13,262 nt of DNA from contig DAWR01000192.1 of assembly GCA_002506015.1 (NCBI GenBank), forward strand, positions 1-13,262. Reading direction: 5' to 3'. The notes under the pieces were generated by a model. That model searched no databases and had not been told where the DNA came from. It was given only the letters and a program-made list of their open reading frames with translations. The first letter of the stretch is position 1, and every line of letters starts with the position of its first letter. The translations under genes and the position numbers were made by a program. The DNA comes from Candidatus Methanogasteraceae archaeon UBA261 (GTDB lineage: Archaea; Halobacteriota; Methanosarcinia; Methanosarcinales; Methanogasteraceae). Positions 1 through 6,487 of this stretch are shown here, piece by piece.

Positions 1-1400
1 GCGTCGCCGATGTTCGTTGTGGTGTCGCCGTTGACATTTGCATTGTCCGGCTTGTTGAGCACATAAGTCGTTCCCCGCTCATTCGGGAACGAGACCCAGT
101 TGAAGAGCAGGACTGCGTCGCCGATGTTCACCACACCGTCGCCGGTCACGTCACCTGGCACGCACGTGTGCGTGACCACGAGATATGCGCCCGATGCGTC
201 CATATAATCGCCGCTGCTCCGGAAGCCCACAACATTGCCGGTTGATTTCAGATGGGCAGTCACGTCGCGATCACTGATCCCGATCTGATGGGCGCCATTA
301 TCATTCCACTCGTCAGCCCAGACCTGTCCGTTGAAGATCAGTTCTCCTTCGGTCGGATCGGCGCCGGGTGCATAAGTTATCAGTCTGGCACTTGCCATAG
401 TTGAAGGATCGATCGCAAGTCCCGTAATCGGCGCCCACGCGGTCGCTTCCTCTGGTGTTGTGCATTGTCCCGAACCACCATAGAGCAGGTCAAATCCCTC
501 ATTGGCAAATATCTGCCGCCGTGGTTCGCTTGCATCTTCGTAGGTCACCACCAGCATCATGCCCCGCATAGACACATTACCGCCGCCAGAATGCGAGTTG
601 GTGAGAGTTGCATCGTTGTCGCCTGTAGCGTTGAAGTTATCTGTTACATTATACACAAGCATTCCATAAGGATAGTCATAGCCATCATACCCTTTCCGGT
701 CTGAATAATGTGTATTCAGCGTTTGAGTGGCTCCATTGAAATTCATGCCAGCTTCACTCGGCATCACATTTGCCTTGTCGTATGTGTATGGCACATACAA
801 CCTTGCCTCTACGACGGTCGCGGTAGCTGGAACTGGTAGATCACTCGCAGACCAGTTGGCTGAATACCCGGTCCAGTGCTTGTTAGAGGACGCGCTCAGA
901 TAGTAACTGTCACCTGCCGAATAGACCAGATCGCCGTTGAGATCAAACGTCTTCCATGTTGTAATATTCTCGCCGCCGGTATAGGTCTTGCCTTTGTAGC
1001 CGTTATTCACAACGGTTGCATCCAGCGTTGTTTCGTTGTTTGACTCATTGCCCTCTGCAATCCCGCCATAACAGTCCGCTGTCACTGTTAGCGTCACCTC
1101 ATCACCAGCATCTCTGATGGTCGGGTCGATGATACTCACTGTGGTGTTATTTCCCGCAGCCAATGCATCAACTAACTCAATTGTGCTGAATCCATCGCTG
1201 AGAACGAAACTGACGTTGAACGATCCTTCACAATCAGTGCCGTTGTTCGTGATTGTTGCAGATATCCCATTGCTCTCGTTTCCGAAGAGATAGTTGCAGT
1301 TCAGAGCTACGCTCTCCACGCTCAGATCCGGAGCCGCTGATGCAGGCACAACCATCGCCATCAGAATCACTATATATATCATGGATGTATTGGTTTTCAT
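1..1400 (-). CDS. secreted CARDB-DUF3344 protein with C-terminal type I dockerin (3' end cut by window edge)
   Basis: An open frame of 466 codons runs from ATG at 1400 to the window edge without a stop; the C-terminus is missing. Residues 1-22 form a signal peptide (hydrophobic IYIVILMAMVV, then ASA). Residues about 24-130 look like a CARDB adhesion-type beta-sandwich (APDLSVESVAL, GNESNNETT). Residues about 135-412 match the DUF3344 pattern, including SDRKGYDGYDYPYG (233-246) and LVVTYEDASEP (283-292), shared with the 832-residue neighbour. Residues 416-428 (GDVTGDGVVNIGD) are the first calcium-binding loop of a type I dockerin, and the second repeat (NVNGDTTTNIGD) begins just before the edge. 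Many N-x-S/T sequons suggest N-glycosylation. A good ribosome site (AGGAGGT, 1410-1416) lies 9 bases before the ATG. Likely role: a surface or extracellular protein docked to a cohesin-bearing partner; the ligand is unknown. Dockerin and secretion calls are firm, the function is not. Confidence 0.88.
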   Translation of the reverse strand, partial: MKTNTSMIYIVILMAMVVPASAAPDLSVESVALNCNYLFGNESNGISATITNNGTDCEGSFNVSFVLSDGFSTIELVDALAAGNNTTVSIIDPTIRDAGDEVTLTVTADCYGGIAEGNESNNETTLDATVVNNGYKGKTYTGGENITTWKTFDLNGDLVYSAGDSYYLSASSNKHWTGYSANWSASDLPVPATATVVEARLYVPYTYDKANVMPSEAGMNFNGATQTLNTHYSDRKGYDGYDYPYGMLVYNVTDNFNATGDNDATLTNSHSGGGNVSMRGMMLVVTYEDASEPRRQIFANEGFDLLYGGSGQCTTPEEATAWAPITGLAIDPSTMASARLITYAPGADPTEGELIFNGQVWADEWNDNGAHQIGISDRDVTAHLKSTGNVVGFRSSGDYMDASGAYLVVTHTCVPGDVTGDGVVNIGDAVLLFNWVSFPNERGTTYVLNKPDNANVNGDTTTNIGD

Positions 1401-1409
1401 TTATGTTAG

Positions 1410-1416
1410 ACCTCCT
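1410..1416 (-). promoter_or_regulatory. ribosome binding site of the dockerin gene
   Basis: On the minus strand the sequence AGGAGGT lies 9 bases upstream of the ATG at 1400. It is one of the best Shine-Dalgarno matches in the window and fixes this start over the internal ATGs at codons 7, 14 and 16, which would remove the signal peptide. Confidence 0.75.
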
Positions 1417-1471
1417 GTGTCCCCATGTTGCTGTTGCGAACCTTTGGATCGGTTCGAGATAGTAGCAGAGT

Positions 1472-1526
1472 GGTAACACTTACTACAATGTTTATAATCA
1501 AGTCATAACATCACATAAGTGTTACC
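1472..1526. repeat. perfect 11-bp inverted repeat enclosing a TATA box (operator or hairpin)
   Basis: GGTAACACTTA at 1472-1482 is repeated in perfect inverted orientation as TAAGTGTTACC at 1516-1526. Inside the 33-base spacer, ATGTT (1488-1492) and AACAT (1507-1511) can extend the pairing after an internal loop. The minus strand of the spacer contains GATTATAAAC (about 1490-1499), an archaeal TATA-like box, so the proximal arm would fall between the box and the transcription start and the distal arm just upstream of it. This is the geometry expected of an operator for the dockerin gene. It could instead be a 3' hairpin for the small membrane-protein gene that stops at 1544, although no T-run follows. 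Confidence 0.6.
1490..1499 (-). promoter_or_regulatory. candidate TATA box of the dockerin gene
   Basis: On the minus strand, GATTATAAAC is the only clear archaeal TATA-like element between the small upstream gene and the ATG at 1400. A start about 25 bases downstream (near 1470) would give a leader of about 70 bases carrying the AGGAGGT ribosome site. No transcript data support it. Confidence 0.4.
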
Positions 1527-1543
1527 CTCTCGCTTGCGCATCT

Positions 1544-1792
1544 TCAATCAATCTCGGTTGTGCTACCCGCGGTTACCGCAACAACAGCGATCCTGTGCAT
1601 CTGTGTTTCGTTTTCGTCCGAGAGATTTGACAGATTCAATACACTGGAATTGTTTGCCCCACTATCGGCAGAGGGCGGTATCTCAGAATCATCCGAGAGA
1701 TAAAAATATACATTCAACACAATTGAAATTAACGCAACTACGACAACAACAATCGAGACCCTCTTCCACCGGTCAGTGTCAGTATCTGGCAT
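1544..1792 (-). CDS. small single-pass membrane protein with glycosylatable outer segment
   Basis: This 82-residue protein is not recognised. Residues 1-10 are polar with a basic patch (DRWKR). Residues about 12-32 form one strong transmembrane helix (VSIVVVVVALISIVLNVYFYL). The tail is acidic and carries several N-x-S/T sequons (NNSS, NLS twice, NET). By the positive-inside rule the N-terminus is cytoplasmic and the tail outside, where N-glycosylation would occur. The ATG at 1792 overlaps the last 14 bases of the 832-residue surface-protein gene in another frame. A GGGGA stretch about 11 bases upstream could act as a weak ribosome site. The overlap, topology and sequons favour a real, translationally coupled gene linked to the surface proteins, perhaps as an anchor or export accessory. 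A chance reading frame is possible. Confidence 0.6.
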   Translation of the reverse strand: MPDTDTDRWKRVSIVVVVVALISIVLNVYFYLSDDSEIPPSADSGANNSSVLNLSNLSDENETQMHRIAVVAVTAGSTTEID

Positions 1793-4277
1793 AGACGCTA
1801 TACATCCCCTTATCTAGCCGCAGCGCAAACGTGCCATCGTAACTGGTGGTGGTCCGGTAAACCGCAGTCTCGTTGTGGTCGTTGGTGCAATCGCAGTCTG
1901 CATCGCAGAAGCAGATCTCGGTCACATACTCCTGTGTCTCGTTGGTGTAGGGATCAGTGAAGATTCTCAGCGTTCGTGTGGGGTTCCCGGTCGCTGTGAC
2001 ATTCAGCCAGAAATCGTAATCGGGATCGTAATCTTCAAGCACCGCACAGATCACGACATCTGCTGCTTCCCGGTATCCGACGATCCGGTCGAACCGATCC
2101 CGGATTGCGAACCTGAGCGTCCCGTAGACTGCGCCGAAGGTGTCCTCCGAGATATAATGTATGCCTATGTCCGTGATCTCGCCCACTGCAATCGGGACAT
2201 CGTCCAGCTCCGGCACTCTCTGTCCGCGCGTAAGGACGAGAACCGCAGTACTCGGAACTATGCCGTGGTCGTCGATCTCTGAGATTGTTGCGTAATTGCA
2301 GCTTACATTCAGATGGTCGATCACACAACGCTCATCGATCGCAAGATCGTCATAAGGGTCGCCGTTGTACACCGCATCCCAGACCTCGCTGTTGAATCCG
2401 AGTTCATTGCCACCCTCATTTCCGCCGGTTACAAACGTTGTGAGCGTTGCCCTCTTAACCTCTGCGAGATCGATTGCACCCTGAAACGTGATTCTCGTCG
2501 TCGCATCCTCCGGGGTTATCTCGTCCGCATCATAAGAATAGATGATATCGCAGCCCTCGTTTATCCAGTACTCAATCTCCGGCTCCTTCATATCCTCGTA
2601 GACCACCAGGAGGTTGACCCCACAGACCGCAAACTTTGCATAGCCCGTGCCTGCATTCTTTACAACCGCGGTATAATTGATCCTGCTGCCGTTCCCATCC
2701 TCGATGTAATTCGTCACATTGTAGCAGTACGTGCCGCTTGGATAATCGTACGGATCATAACCCTTCCGATCAGTGTACCTGTCATCTGCCGATATTGTGC
2801 GACCGTCGAAGGTGACCTCAACATCGGCATCCCTGCCATTGGTGCCCTCTTTTCCCCATGTCCAGTATACATACAGCCGTGCGGTAACAACGCTTGCATT
2901 GAGGGGGAGCGTCAGGTTGCACTCGACTGCATGCTCATCATCAGGACTCATCTCACCCGAGTAGCTGCTGTTTCCGATGGTGTACACGACACTGCCGTTG
3001 ATTGTGCCGTGCTCAAACGTCTCGATTGCGTCATCGCCATAGTACCCCATCCTCTCGACCACATCAACAGCAAGAATCTCCTCGTTGTTCGTCTCGTCCG
3101 ACTCATCAATCACGTTATTCACATCCGCTTTTGCTTTCAGCGTGCATTGGATCGTCTCATCCGGATTCCAGATGAACTCTACGGTCTCATTCTCGCCTGC
3201 GCCAAGGTCAGGGATGCGAATCGATCCAATTGGGATTCCGCCCGCGGTCAGCTCGACAGTAAACGCATCCCCAATATCATAATCCCCCTGATTTCGGACG
3301 ACGACCTCGATTGTGTTCTCCTTCTCCGCAAAGACCCGGCCCCGTGTTTTGATCTCCGCAATCACCAGATCCGGCTTTGTGTCATCAGGCGGAGGTGTTG
3401 GTGTTGGCGTCGTGCCGCTCGCAAGCGCAAGCACCGCAACGAACGGGTGAACCGTTGTTTCATCGCCTCTCTCGAACAACAAGGTATTTCCTGACGGGTC
3501 AACGTGGGAAGCGACATCAAATCTCTTAAGATCAAAGTTGTAAGCAGTGTCGCCCATGCTGTCCGCCACATCGTTACCCCCGATCTGATCCCCGTTCAGG
3601 TAGAGATAATCTTTTTCTCCAGCGCTTCCGCACAGATACCCGACAAACAGGCTTGCATTCGGGTATGTGGATGTCGCAGCAGCGAAGGAGGTGGTGCAGG
3701 AATCGTGCGGCGTCTTGTGGTTCAGGTTCTCGTGTCCGTCATTGATCCAGTATTCTACCTCTGGCGCACTCTCGCCCCCGTTTCCGTTTCCGTTTCCGCT
3801 TTCATAGACTGCAACAAGCGTGATTCCGTAGAGCCTGCCATCGATGTTGCCCGCGGTTACAACCGTTGCGGTGTTTGTTCCAGCAGTAAGATATGATTGT
3901 GAGACGTTGTACGTCACAAGGTAGACCCCGTAGCCTGTGCACATCACGTCTGGGTTGGTGTCCGCATTCCCAGCAAGATTCAGCGTCCCGAGCGTCTGCC
4001 CATTGACCGCAGTCTCGACCGTTCCGGTGTAATCCGGGTTTCCACCCCAGATACCGACATATAGGCGGGCATAGACCACGTCACCGGGCACGTTGAAGCT
4101 CTGGGTGTAGGGCATCTCATCCACGCAGCCGTGCCCGCCGTCCACATAGATTCCACCGGAGACGGTGCCGTGTTTCACAGGGACGATGGGGCTGCCATCG
4201 AATTTGTAGTCCGCTCCTGCCTGCGGGAGTTGGGCGAGCAGCAGAATGCAGAGTATCAGGTATCTGAACGTTGTCAT
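1779..4277 (-). CDS. large secreted surface protein: DUF3344 - CARDB - DUF3344
   Basis: The 832-residue protein begins with a signal peptide (residues 1-22, core YLILCILLLAQL, cleavage near AGA). DUF3344 copy 1 spans about 24-287 and ends in a (GN)n-containing loop (161-168) and later a PT-rich linker (TTPTPTPPPDDT, 289-300). A CARDB domain follows at about 301-405 (KPDLVIAEIK, ending DESDETNNEE). DUF3344 copy 2 spans about 410-685 with YTDRKGYDPYDYPSG (501-515) and LLVVYEDMKEPEIEYWINEG. The last 140 residues are a separate region with a cysteine cluster (CFCDADCDC, 789-797) and a closing strand pattern (SYDGTFALRLDKGMYSVYARY) resembling carboxypeptidase-regulatory-like folds. No C-terminal anchor or dockerin is seen. 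It is probably an S-layer-associated or released adhesin-like protein; the ligand is unknown. Copy 2 is closer to the dockerin protein than copy 1 is. The ATG at 4277 lacks a ribosome site; an AAAATTAT box about 26 bases upstream would fit a leaderless mRNA. Confidence 0.85.
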   Translation of the reverse strand: MTTFRYLILCILLLAQLPQAGADYKFDGSPIVPVKHGTVSGGIYVDGGHGCVDEMPYTQSFNVPGDVVYARLYVGIWGGNPDYTGTVETAVNGQTLGTLNLAGNADTNPDVMCTGYGVYLVTYNVSQSYLTAGTNTATVVTAGNIDGRLYGITLVAVYESGNGNGNGGESAPEVEYWINDGHENLNHKTPHDSCTTSFAAATSTYPNASLFVGYLCGSAGEKDYLYLNGDQIGGNDVADSMGDTAYNFDLKRFDVASHVDPSGNTLLFERGDETTVHPFVAVLALASGTTPTPTPPPDDTKPDLVIAEIKTRGRVFAEKENTIEVVVRNQGDYDIGDAFTVELTAGGIPIGSIRIPDLGAGENETVEFIWNPDETIQCTLKAKADVNNVIDESDETNNEEILAVDVVERMGYYGDDAIETFEHGTINGSVVYTIGNSSYSGEMSPDDEHAVECNLTLPLNASVVTARLYVYWTWGKEGTNGRDADVEVTFDGRTISADDRYTDRKGYDPYDYPSGTYCYNVTNYIEDGNGSRINYTAVVKNAGTGYAKFAVCGVNLLVVYEDMKEPEIEYWINEGCDIIYSYDADEITPEDATTRITFQGAIDLAEVKRATLTTFVTGGNEGGNELGFNSEVWDAVYNGDPYDDLAIDERCVIDHLNVSCNYATISEIDDHGIVPSTAVLVLTRGQRVPELDDVPIAVGEITDIGIHYISEDTFGAVYGTLRFAIRDRFDRIVGYREAADVVICAVLEDYDPDYDFWLNVTATGNPTRTLRIFTDPYTNETQEYVTEICFCDADCDCTNDHNETAVYRTTTSYDGTFALRLDKGMYSVYARY

Positions 4278-4536
4278 GGCTTTTCAATCAACCCGGATAA
4301 TTTTGTTGTGTTGTGTTTTTGTGTTCGCTCACAGACTCCGCGTCCCCCTTGCATGTCTTTCGCGGGCGTGAGCTATATGGGCGCATGGCTTTGCTTGCGA
4401 TCTGCCCATGTAACCATATTCCACAAAATAGTGTTATCGGATGTGATAATAAAGCTAACCGATTACACCCACACTCGCGGATGCATGAAATGGCAATTTG
4501 GGTCGTGCGTTGCTTGCGTGTCTTTTCAGTGACCAA

Positions 4537-4578
4537 AACGGGACACTCCCGTTCAGGAGTTTTTAACTCCCTGAAACG
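4537..4578. repeat. two overlapping hairpins sharing an arm
   Basis: Bases 4537-4553 form a 7-bp stem AACGGGA/TCCCGTT with loop CAC. Bases 4550-4578 form a second stem, CGTTCAGGAGTT against AACTCCCTGAAACG with two single-base bulges and a TTT loop. The two stems share bases 4550-4553, so they cannot both form fully. The structure lies in a gap that also contains a transposase fragment, so a decayed insertion-sequence end or terminator is possible. Confidence 0.45.
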
Positions 4579-4734
4579 ATGTATCACAGGTGTCCCCACA
4601 TGACATCTGTAAACTGTGCACTATTAGACTTGTTGCGAAATACCGCCAGCCCCCGGAATCATGCACTCCACCGTCCCGTACAGCACCTCCAATTCAACAG
4701 AACTTCAGATGATAATTCCACAACCCACACGATA

Positions 4735-4908
4735 TCAGCATAACTTTGTCATCAAACCCATCTTGACTCCTATTTCATACCTATTCTGCGCTTCATTTTG
4801 AGATTCTTCCTCAAAACTCTTCGTGAGTTCGTTAAATTCGGATGCAGAGACTCCGGTCATGGCTTTTATCAACCCATCATTGCCTAACGCTCGACCAATG
4901 TTTAGCAT
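4735..4908 (-). pseudogene. N-terminal remnant of a transposase
   Basis: On the minus strand an ATG at 4908 opens a 57-residue frame ending TGA at 4735. It begins MLNIGRALGNDGLIKAMTGV and continues SASEFNELTKSFEEE. The pattern (short N-terminus, then K-A-[LM]-T-G-[VL]-S-x-x-E-F-x-x-L) is what I know from the start of IS5-like transposases with the helix-turn-helix preceding a DDE domain. The basic segment and the DDE catalytic domain that should follow are absent in all three minus-strand frames, so the copy is truncated and dead. The family call rests on recall of the pattern. It lies 55-65 bases from the left end of the intact insertion sequence and is unrelated to that transposase. Confidence 0.55.
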
Positions 4909-4973
4909 ATTTCATAAGATATATCTCATTTAATTTAAAGCTTTTTGATGGAGGTGAACGTTACTTAGTGTCC

Positions 4974-4990
4974 GTAATTAAATTAAGGTA
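4974..4990 (+). repeat. left terminal inverted repeat of the insertion sequence
   Basis: GTAATTAAATTAAGGTA matches the reverse complement of 6234-6250 at 16 of 17 positions. The TATA box of the transposase lies only 6 bases further in. Confidence 0.75.
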
Positions 4991-4995
4991 GTATC

Positions 4996-5003
4996 TTTAT
5001 ATA
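4996..5003 (+). promoter_or_regulatory. TATA box of the transposase gene
   Basis: TTTATATA is centred about 26 bases before the ATG at 5026. That is the usual archaeal TATA-to-start distance and implies a leaderless mRNA beginning at or next to the start codon. Confidence 0.55.
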
Positions 5004-5025
5004 GTTGTACTTCTCAGCATATATA

Positions 5026-6228
5026 ATGGATGCCGAAGAAATCCGGAGTATATACGAAACGATGCAGCAATTCCTGAATGAGCGGGACAAAAGGTTACTG
5101 GTCGCCACGATGGCAAAGACAGAGGGGTACGGTGGAATCTCGAAAGTGTCTAAAGAAACCGGATTATCCCGAAAATTGATTTCAAAGGGTTGTTTTGAAT
5201 TAGATAATCCTGCTGAATTAGATACTACAAGGATTCGAAAAACGGGTGCCGGACGGAAGAAGATCACAGATACAGATCCTACTCTATTAACTGACCTGGA
5301 AAGTCTTATTGAGCCGGTAACTCGTGGCGATCCGGAATCAAACTTACGTTGGACCTGTAAAAGTACCCGTAATCTATCAAAAGAGCTTAACAGCATGAAT
5401 TATAAGGTGAGCCACAATAAAGTAGGTGAACTACTCCATCAATTAGGTTACAGTTTACAGTCCAATCAAAAAGTCTTGGAAGGGTCTGATCATCTGGATC
5501 GCGATGATCAATTCAAATATATAAACGAAAAATCCAATGAATTCCAACAATTTGGAGAACCGGTGATTTCAGTGGATACAAAGAAGAAAGAATTGGTGGG
5601 AAATTTTAAAAATGGCGGTCGTGAACTTATACCGAAAGGAAATCCGGAAAAAGTCAATGTGCATGATTTTCCGATACCGGGTCTTGGCAAAGTGAACCCT
5701 TATGGCGTTTGCGATGTTTTTACCAACTCTGCATGGGTCAGTGTGGGCACAGATCATGACACAGCAGCATTTGCAGTGGCAACCATACGCCAGTGGTGGT
5801 GCATGATGGGCAAAAGCAACTACCCGGAAGCGAAAAAACTCTTGATTACCGCGGACGGAGGTGGCAGCAATGGCTATCGGTTGAAGTTGTGGAAGGCTGA
5901 GTTGCAGAAATTGGCAGACGAAACCAAACTGGAGATATCGGTCTGTCATTTTCCGCCAGGCACAAGTAAATGGAATAAGATTGAACACAGACTCTTCGCT
6001 TTCATAACTCAAAACTGGAGGGGAAAACCCCTGGTAAGCCATGAAGTTATCGTGAACCTAATTGCAGCCACCACTACTGAAAAAGGACTTCGTGTGCAAT
6101 GTAAACTTGACACAGATCAATACCCCGTGGGGCTCAAGGTGCCGGATGAAGAGCTGGAACTGATCAATATCATAAGAGATGAATTTCACGGGGAGTGGAA
6201 CTATACGATCCTTCCGCACGACAATTGA
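5026..6228 (+). CDS. ISAzo13 family transposase
   Basis: The 400-residue protein catalyses movement of its own element through a DDE (RNase H-like) nuclease. The N-terminal 100 residues contain a helix-turn-helix (GGISKVSKETGLSRKLISKG) and the family-typical R-x-x-G-A-G-R-K-K. The central part carries LRWTCKSTRNLSKEL and VSHNKVGELLHQLGYSLQ, then the first catalytic Asp in VISVDTKKKELVGNFKNGG (D184), the second in LLITADGGGSNG (D277) and the Glu in SKWNKIEHRLF (E320). Length and motif order are typical of intact members. I place the start at the ATG at 5026, not the TTG at 5005, because the TATA box lies 26 bases before that ATG and the extra residues are not family-like. No frameshift or stop interrupts it, so it should be active. 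Confidence 0.9.
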   Translation: MDAEEIRSIYETMQQFLNERDKRLLVATMAKTEGYGGISKVSKETGLSRKLISKGCFELDNPAELDTTRIRKTGAGRKKITDTDPTLLTDLESLIEPVTRGDPESNLRWTCKSTRNLSKELNSMNYKVSHNKVGELLHQLGYSLQSNQKVLEGSDHLDRDDQFKYINEKSNEFQQFGEPVISVDTKKKELVGNFKNGGRELIPKGNPEKVNVHDFPIPGLGKVNPYGVCDVFTNSAWVSVGTDHDTAAFAVATIRQWWCMMGKSNYPEAKKLLITADGGGSNGYRLKLWKAELQKLADETKLEISVCHFPPGTSKWNKIEHRLFAFITQNWRGKPLVSHEVIVNLIAATTTEKGLRVQCKLDTDQYPVGLKVPDEELELINIIRDEFHGEWNYTILPHDN

Positions 6229-6233
6229 GTTGA

Positions 6234-6250
6234 TACCTCAATTTAATTAC
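6234..6250 (-). repeat. right terminal inverted repeat of the insertion sequence
   Basis: TACCTCAATTTAATTAC begins 6 bases after the transposase stop codon and is the inverted partner of 4974-4990 with one mismatch. Confidence 0.75.
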
Positions 6251-6302
6251 GATCTCCAAGCTTATTCGTACCATCCGAGATCCTTTCTGCCGATTGTATC
6301 AT

Positions 6303-6329
6303 GAATGACACGTTTGGACGAATGACACG
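6303..6329 (+). repeat. short direct repeat GAATGACACG x2
   Basis: GAATGACACG occurs at 6303-6312 and again at 6320-6329, a 17-base period, in the gap between the insertion sequence and the UPF0179 gene. No coding or RNA function is evident. Confidence 0.5.
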
Positions 6330-6440
6330 AATTTTAACAGGTTATTTTCTGGCAAGCCCTAAGGGTATGGCAAGTTCACTGGAAAAATCGACAGTGTCCT
6401 GCAAACACATCACCATTATATCTTGTTTATGCCACTATCG

Positions 6441-6465
6441 TCTTGTGTAATCTCGTGGTTTTTTG
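6441..6465 (+). repeat. interspersed intergenic motif, copy A
   Basis: The motif TCTTGTGTAATCTCGTGGTT is followed by TTTTG. It matches copy B (11516-11540) at 22 of 25 positions. It lies 23 bases beyond the stop codon of the minus-strand UPF0179 gene. It is flanked by a near-identical direct repeat: CCTGCAAACACAT at 6398-6410 and CCTGCCAAACACAT at 6466-6479. Confidence 0.6.
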
Positions 6466-6487
6466 CCTGCCAAACACATACAACAAC

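Larger units (their letters stand above)
4278..4963. other. intergenic stretch upstream of the DUF3344 gene
   Basis: No intact gene is convincing here. It contains a GT-rich run (4302-4323), two overlapping hairpins (4537-4578), a transposase remnant on the minus strand (4735-4908) and A/T-rich sequence before the insertion sequence. Longer open frames at 4288-4603 on both strands have no recognisable domain, and I treat them as chance. Confidence 0.5.
4964..6260 (+). mobile_element. ISAzo13-type insertion sequence, apparently complete
   Basis: The element holds one transposase gene flanked by imperfect terminal inverted repeats. The inner 17 bases (GTAATTAAATTAAGGTA at 4974-4990, and its complement at 6234-6250) match at 16 of 17 positions. 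Extending outward ten more bases adds six further matches, so the ends may lie near 4964 and 6260, giving about 1.3 kb. I could not find an unambiguous target-site duplication, so the outer boundaries are uncertain by several bases. The uninterrupted transposase and well-preserved ends suggest recent arrival or ongoing activity. Confidence 0.7.

Noticed and set aside
1779..1792. Programmed frameshift joining the 832-residue protein to the small membrane protein
   Set aside because: No slippery run is visible in the overlap. A fusion would also put the basic residues outside the membrane, contrary to the positive-inside rule. Separate translation fits better.
2313..3494. A 393-codon plus-strand frame opposite the large surface-protein gene
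   Set aside because: It is the antisense shadow of a clearly coding frame with signal peptide and known domains. Its predicted protein is rich in Ile, Val, Arg and Cys with no recognisable domain.
4288..4603. Open frames of about 100 codons on both strands upstream of the large surface-protein gene
   Set aside because: They overlap each other and the hairpins, have mixed composition with no domain or membrane pattern, and lack ribosome sites. They look like chance frames.
4600..4735. Continuation of the transposase remnant in another frame
   Set aside because: I read all three minus-strand frames and found several stops and no DDE or basic-linker motif, so the fragment ends at 4735.
6303..6329. 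A possible CRISPR-like repeat
   Set aside because: Only two 10-base units exist with a 7-base spacer, far below CRISPR repeat and spacer lengths, and no cas genes are present.
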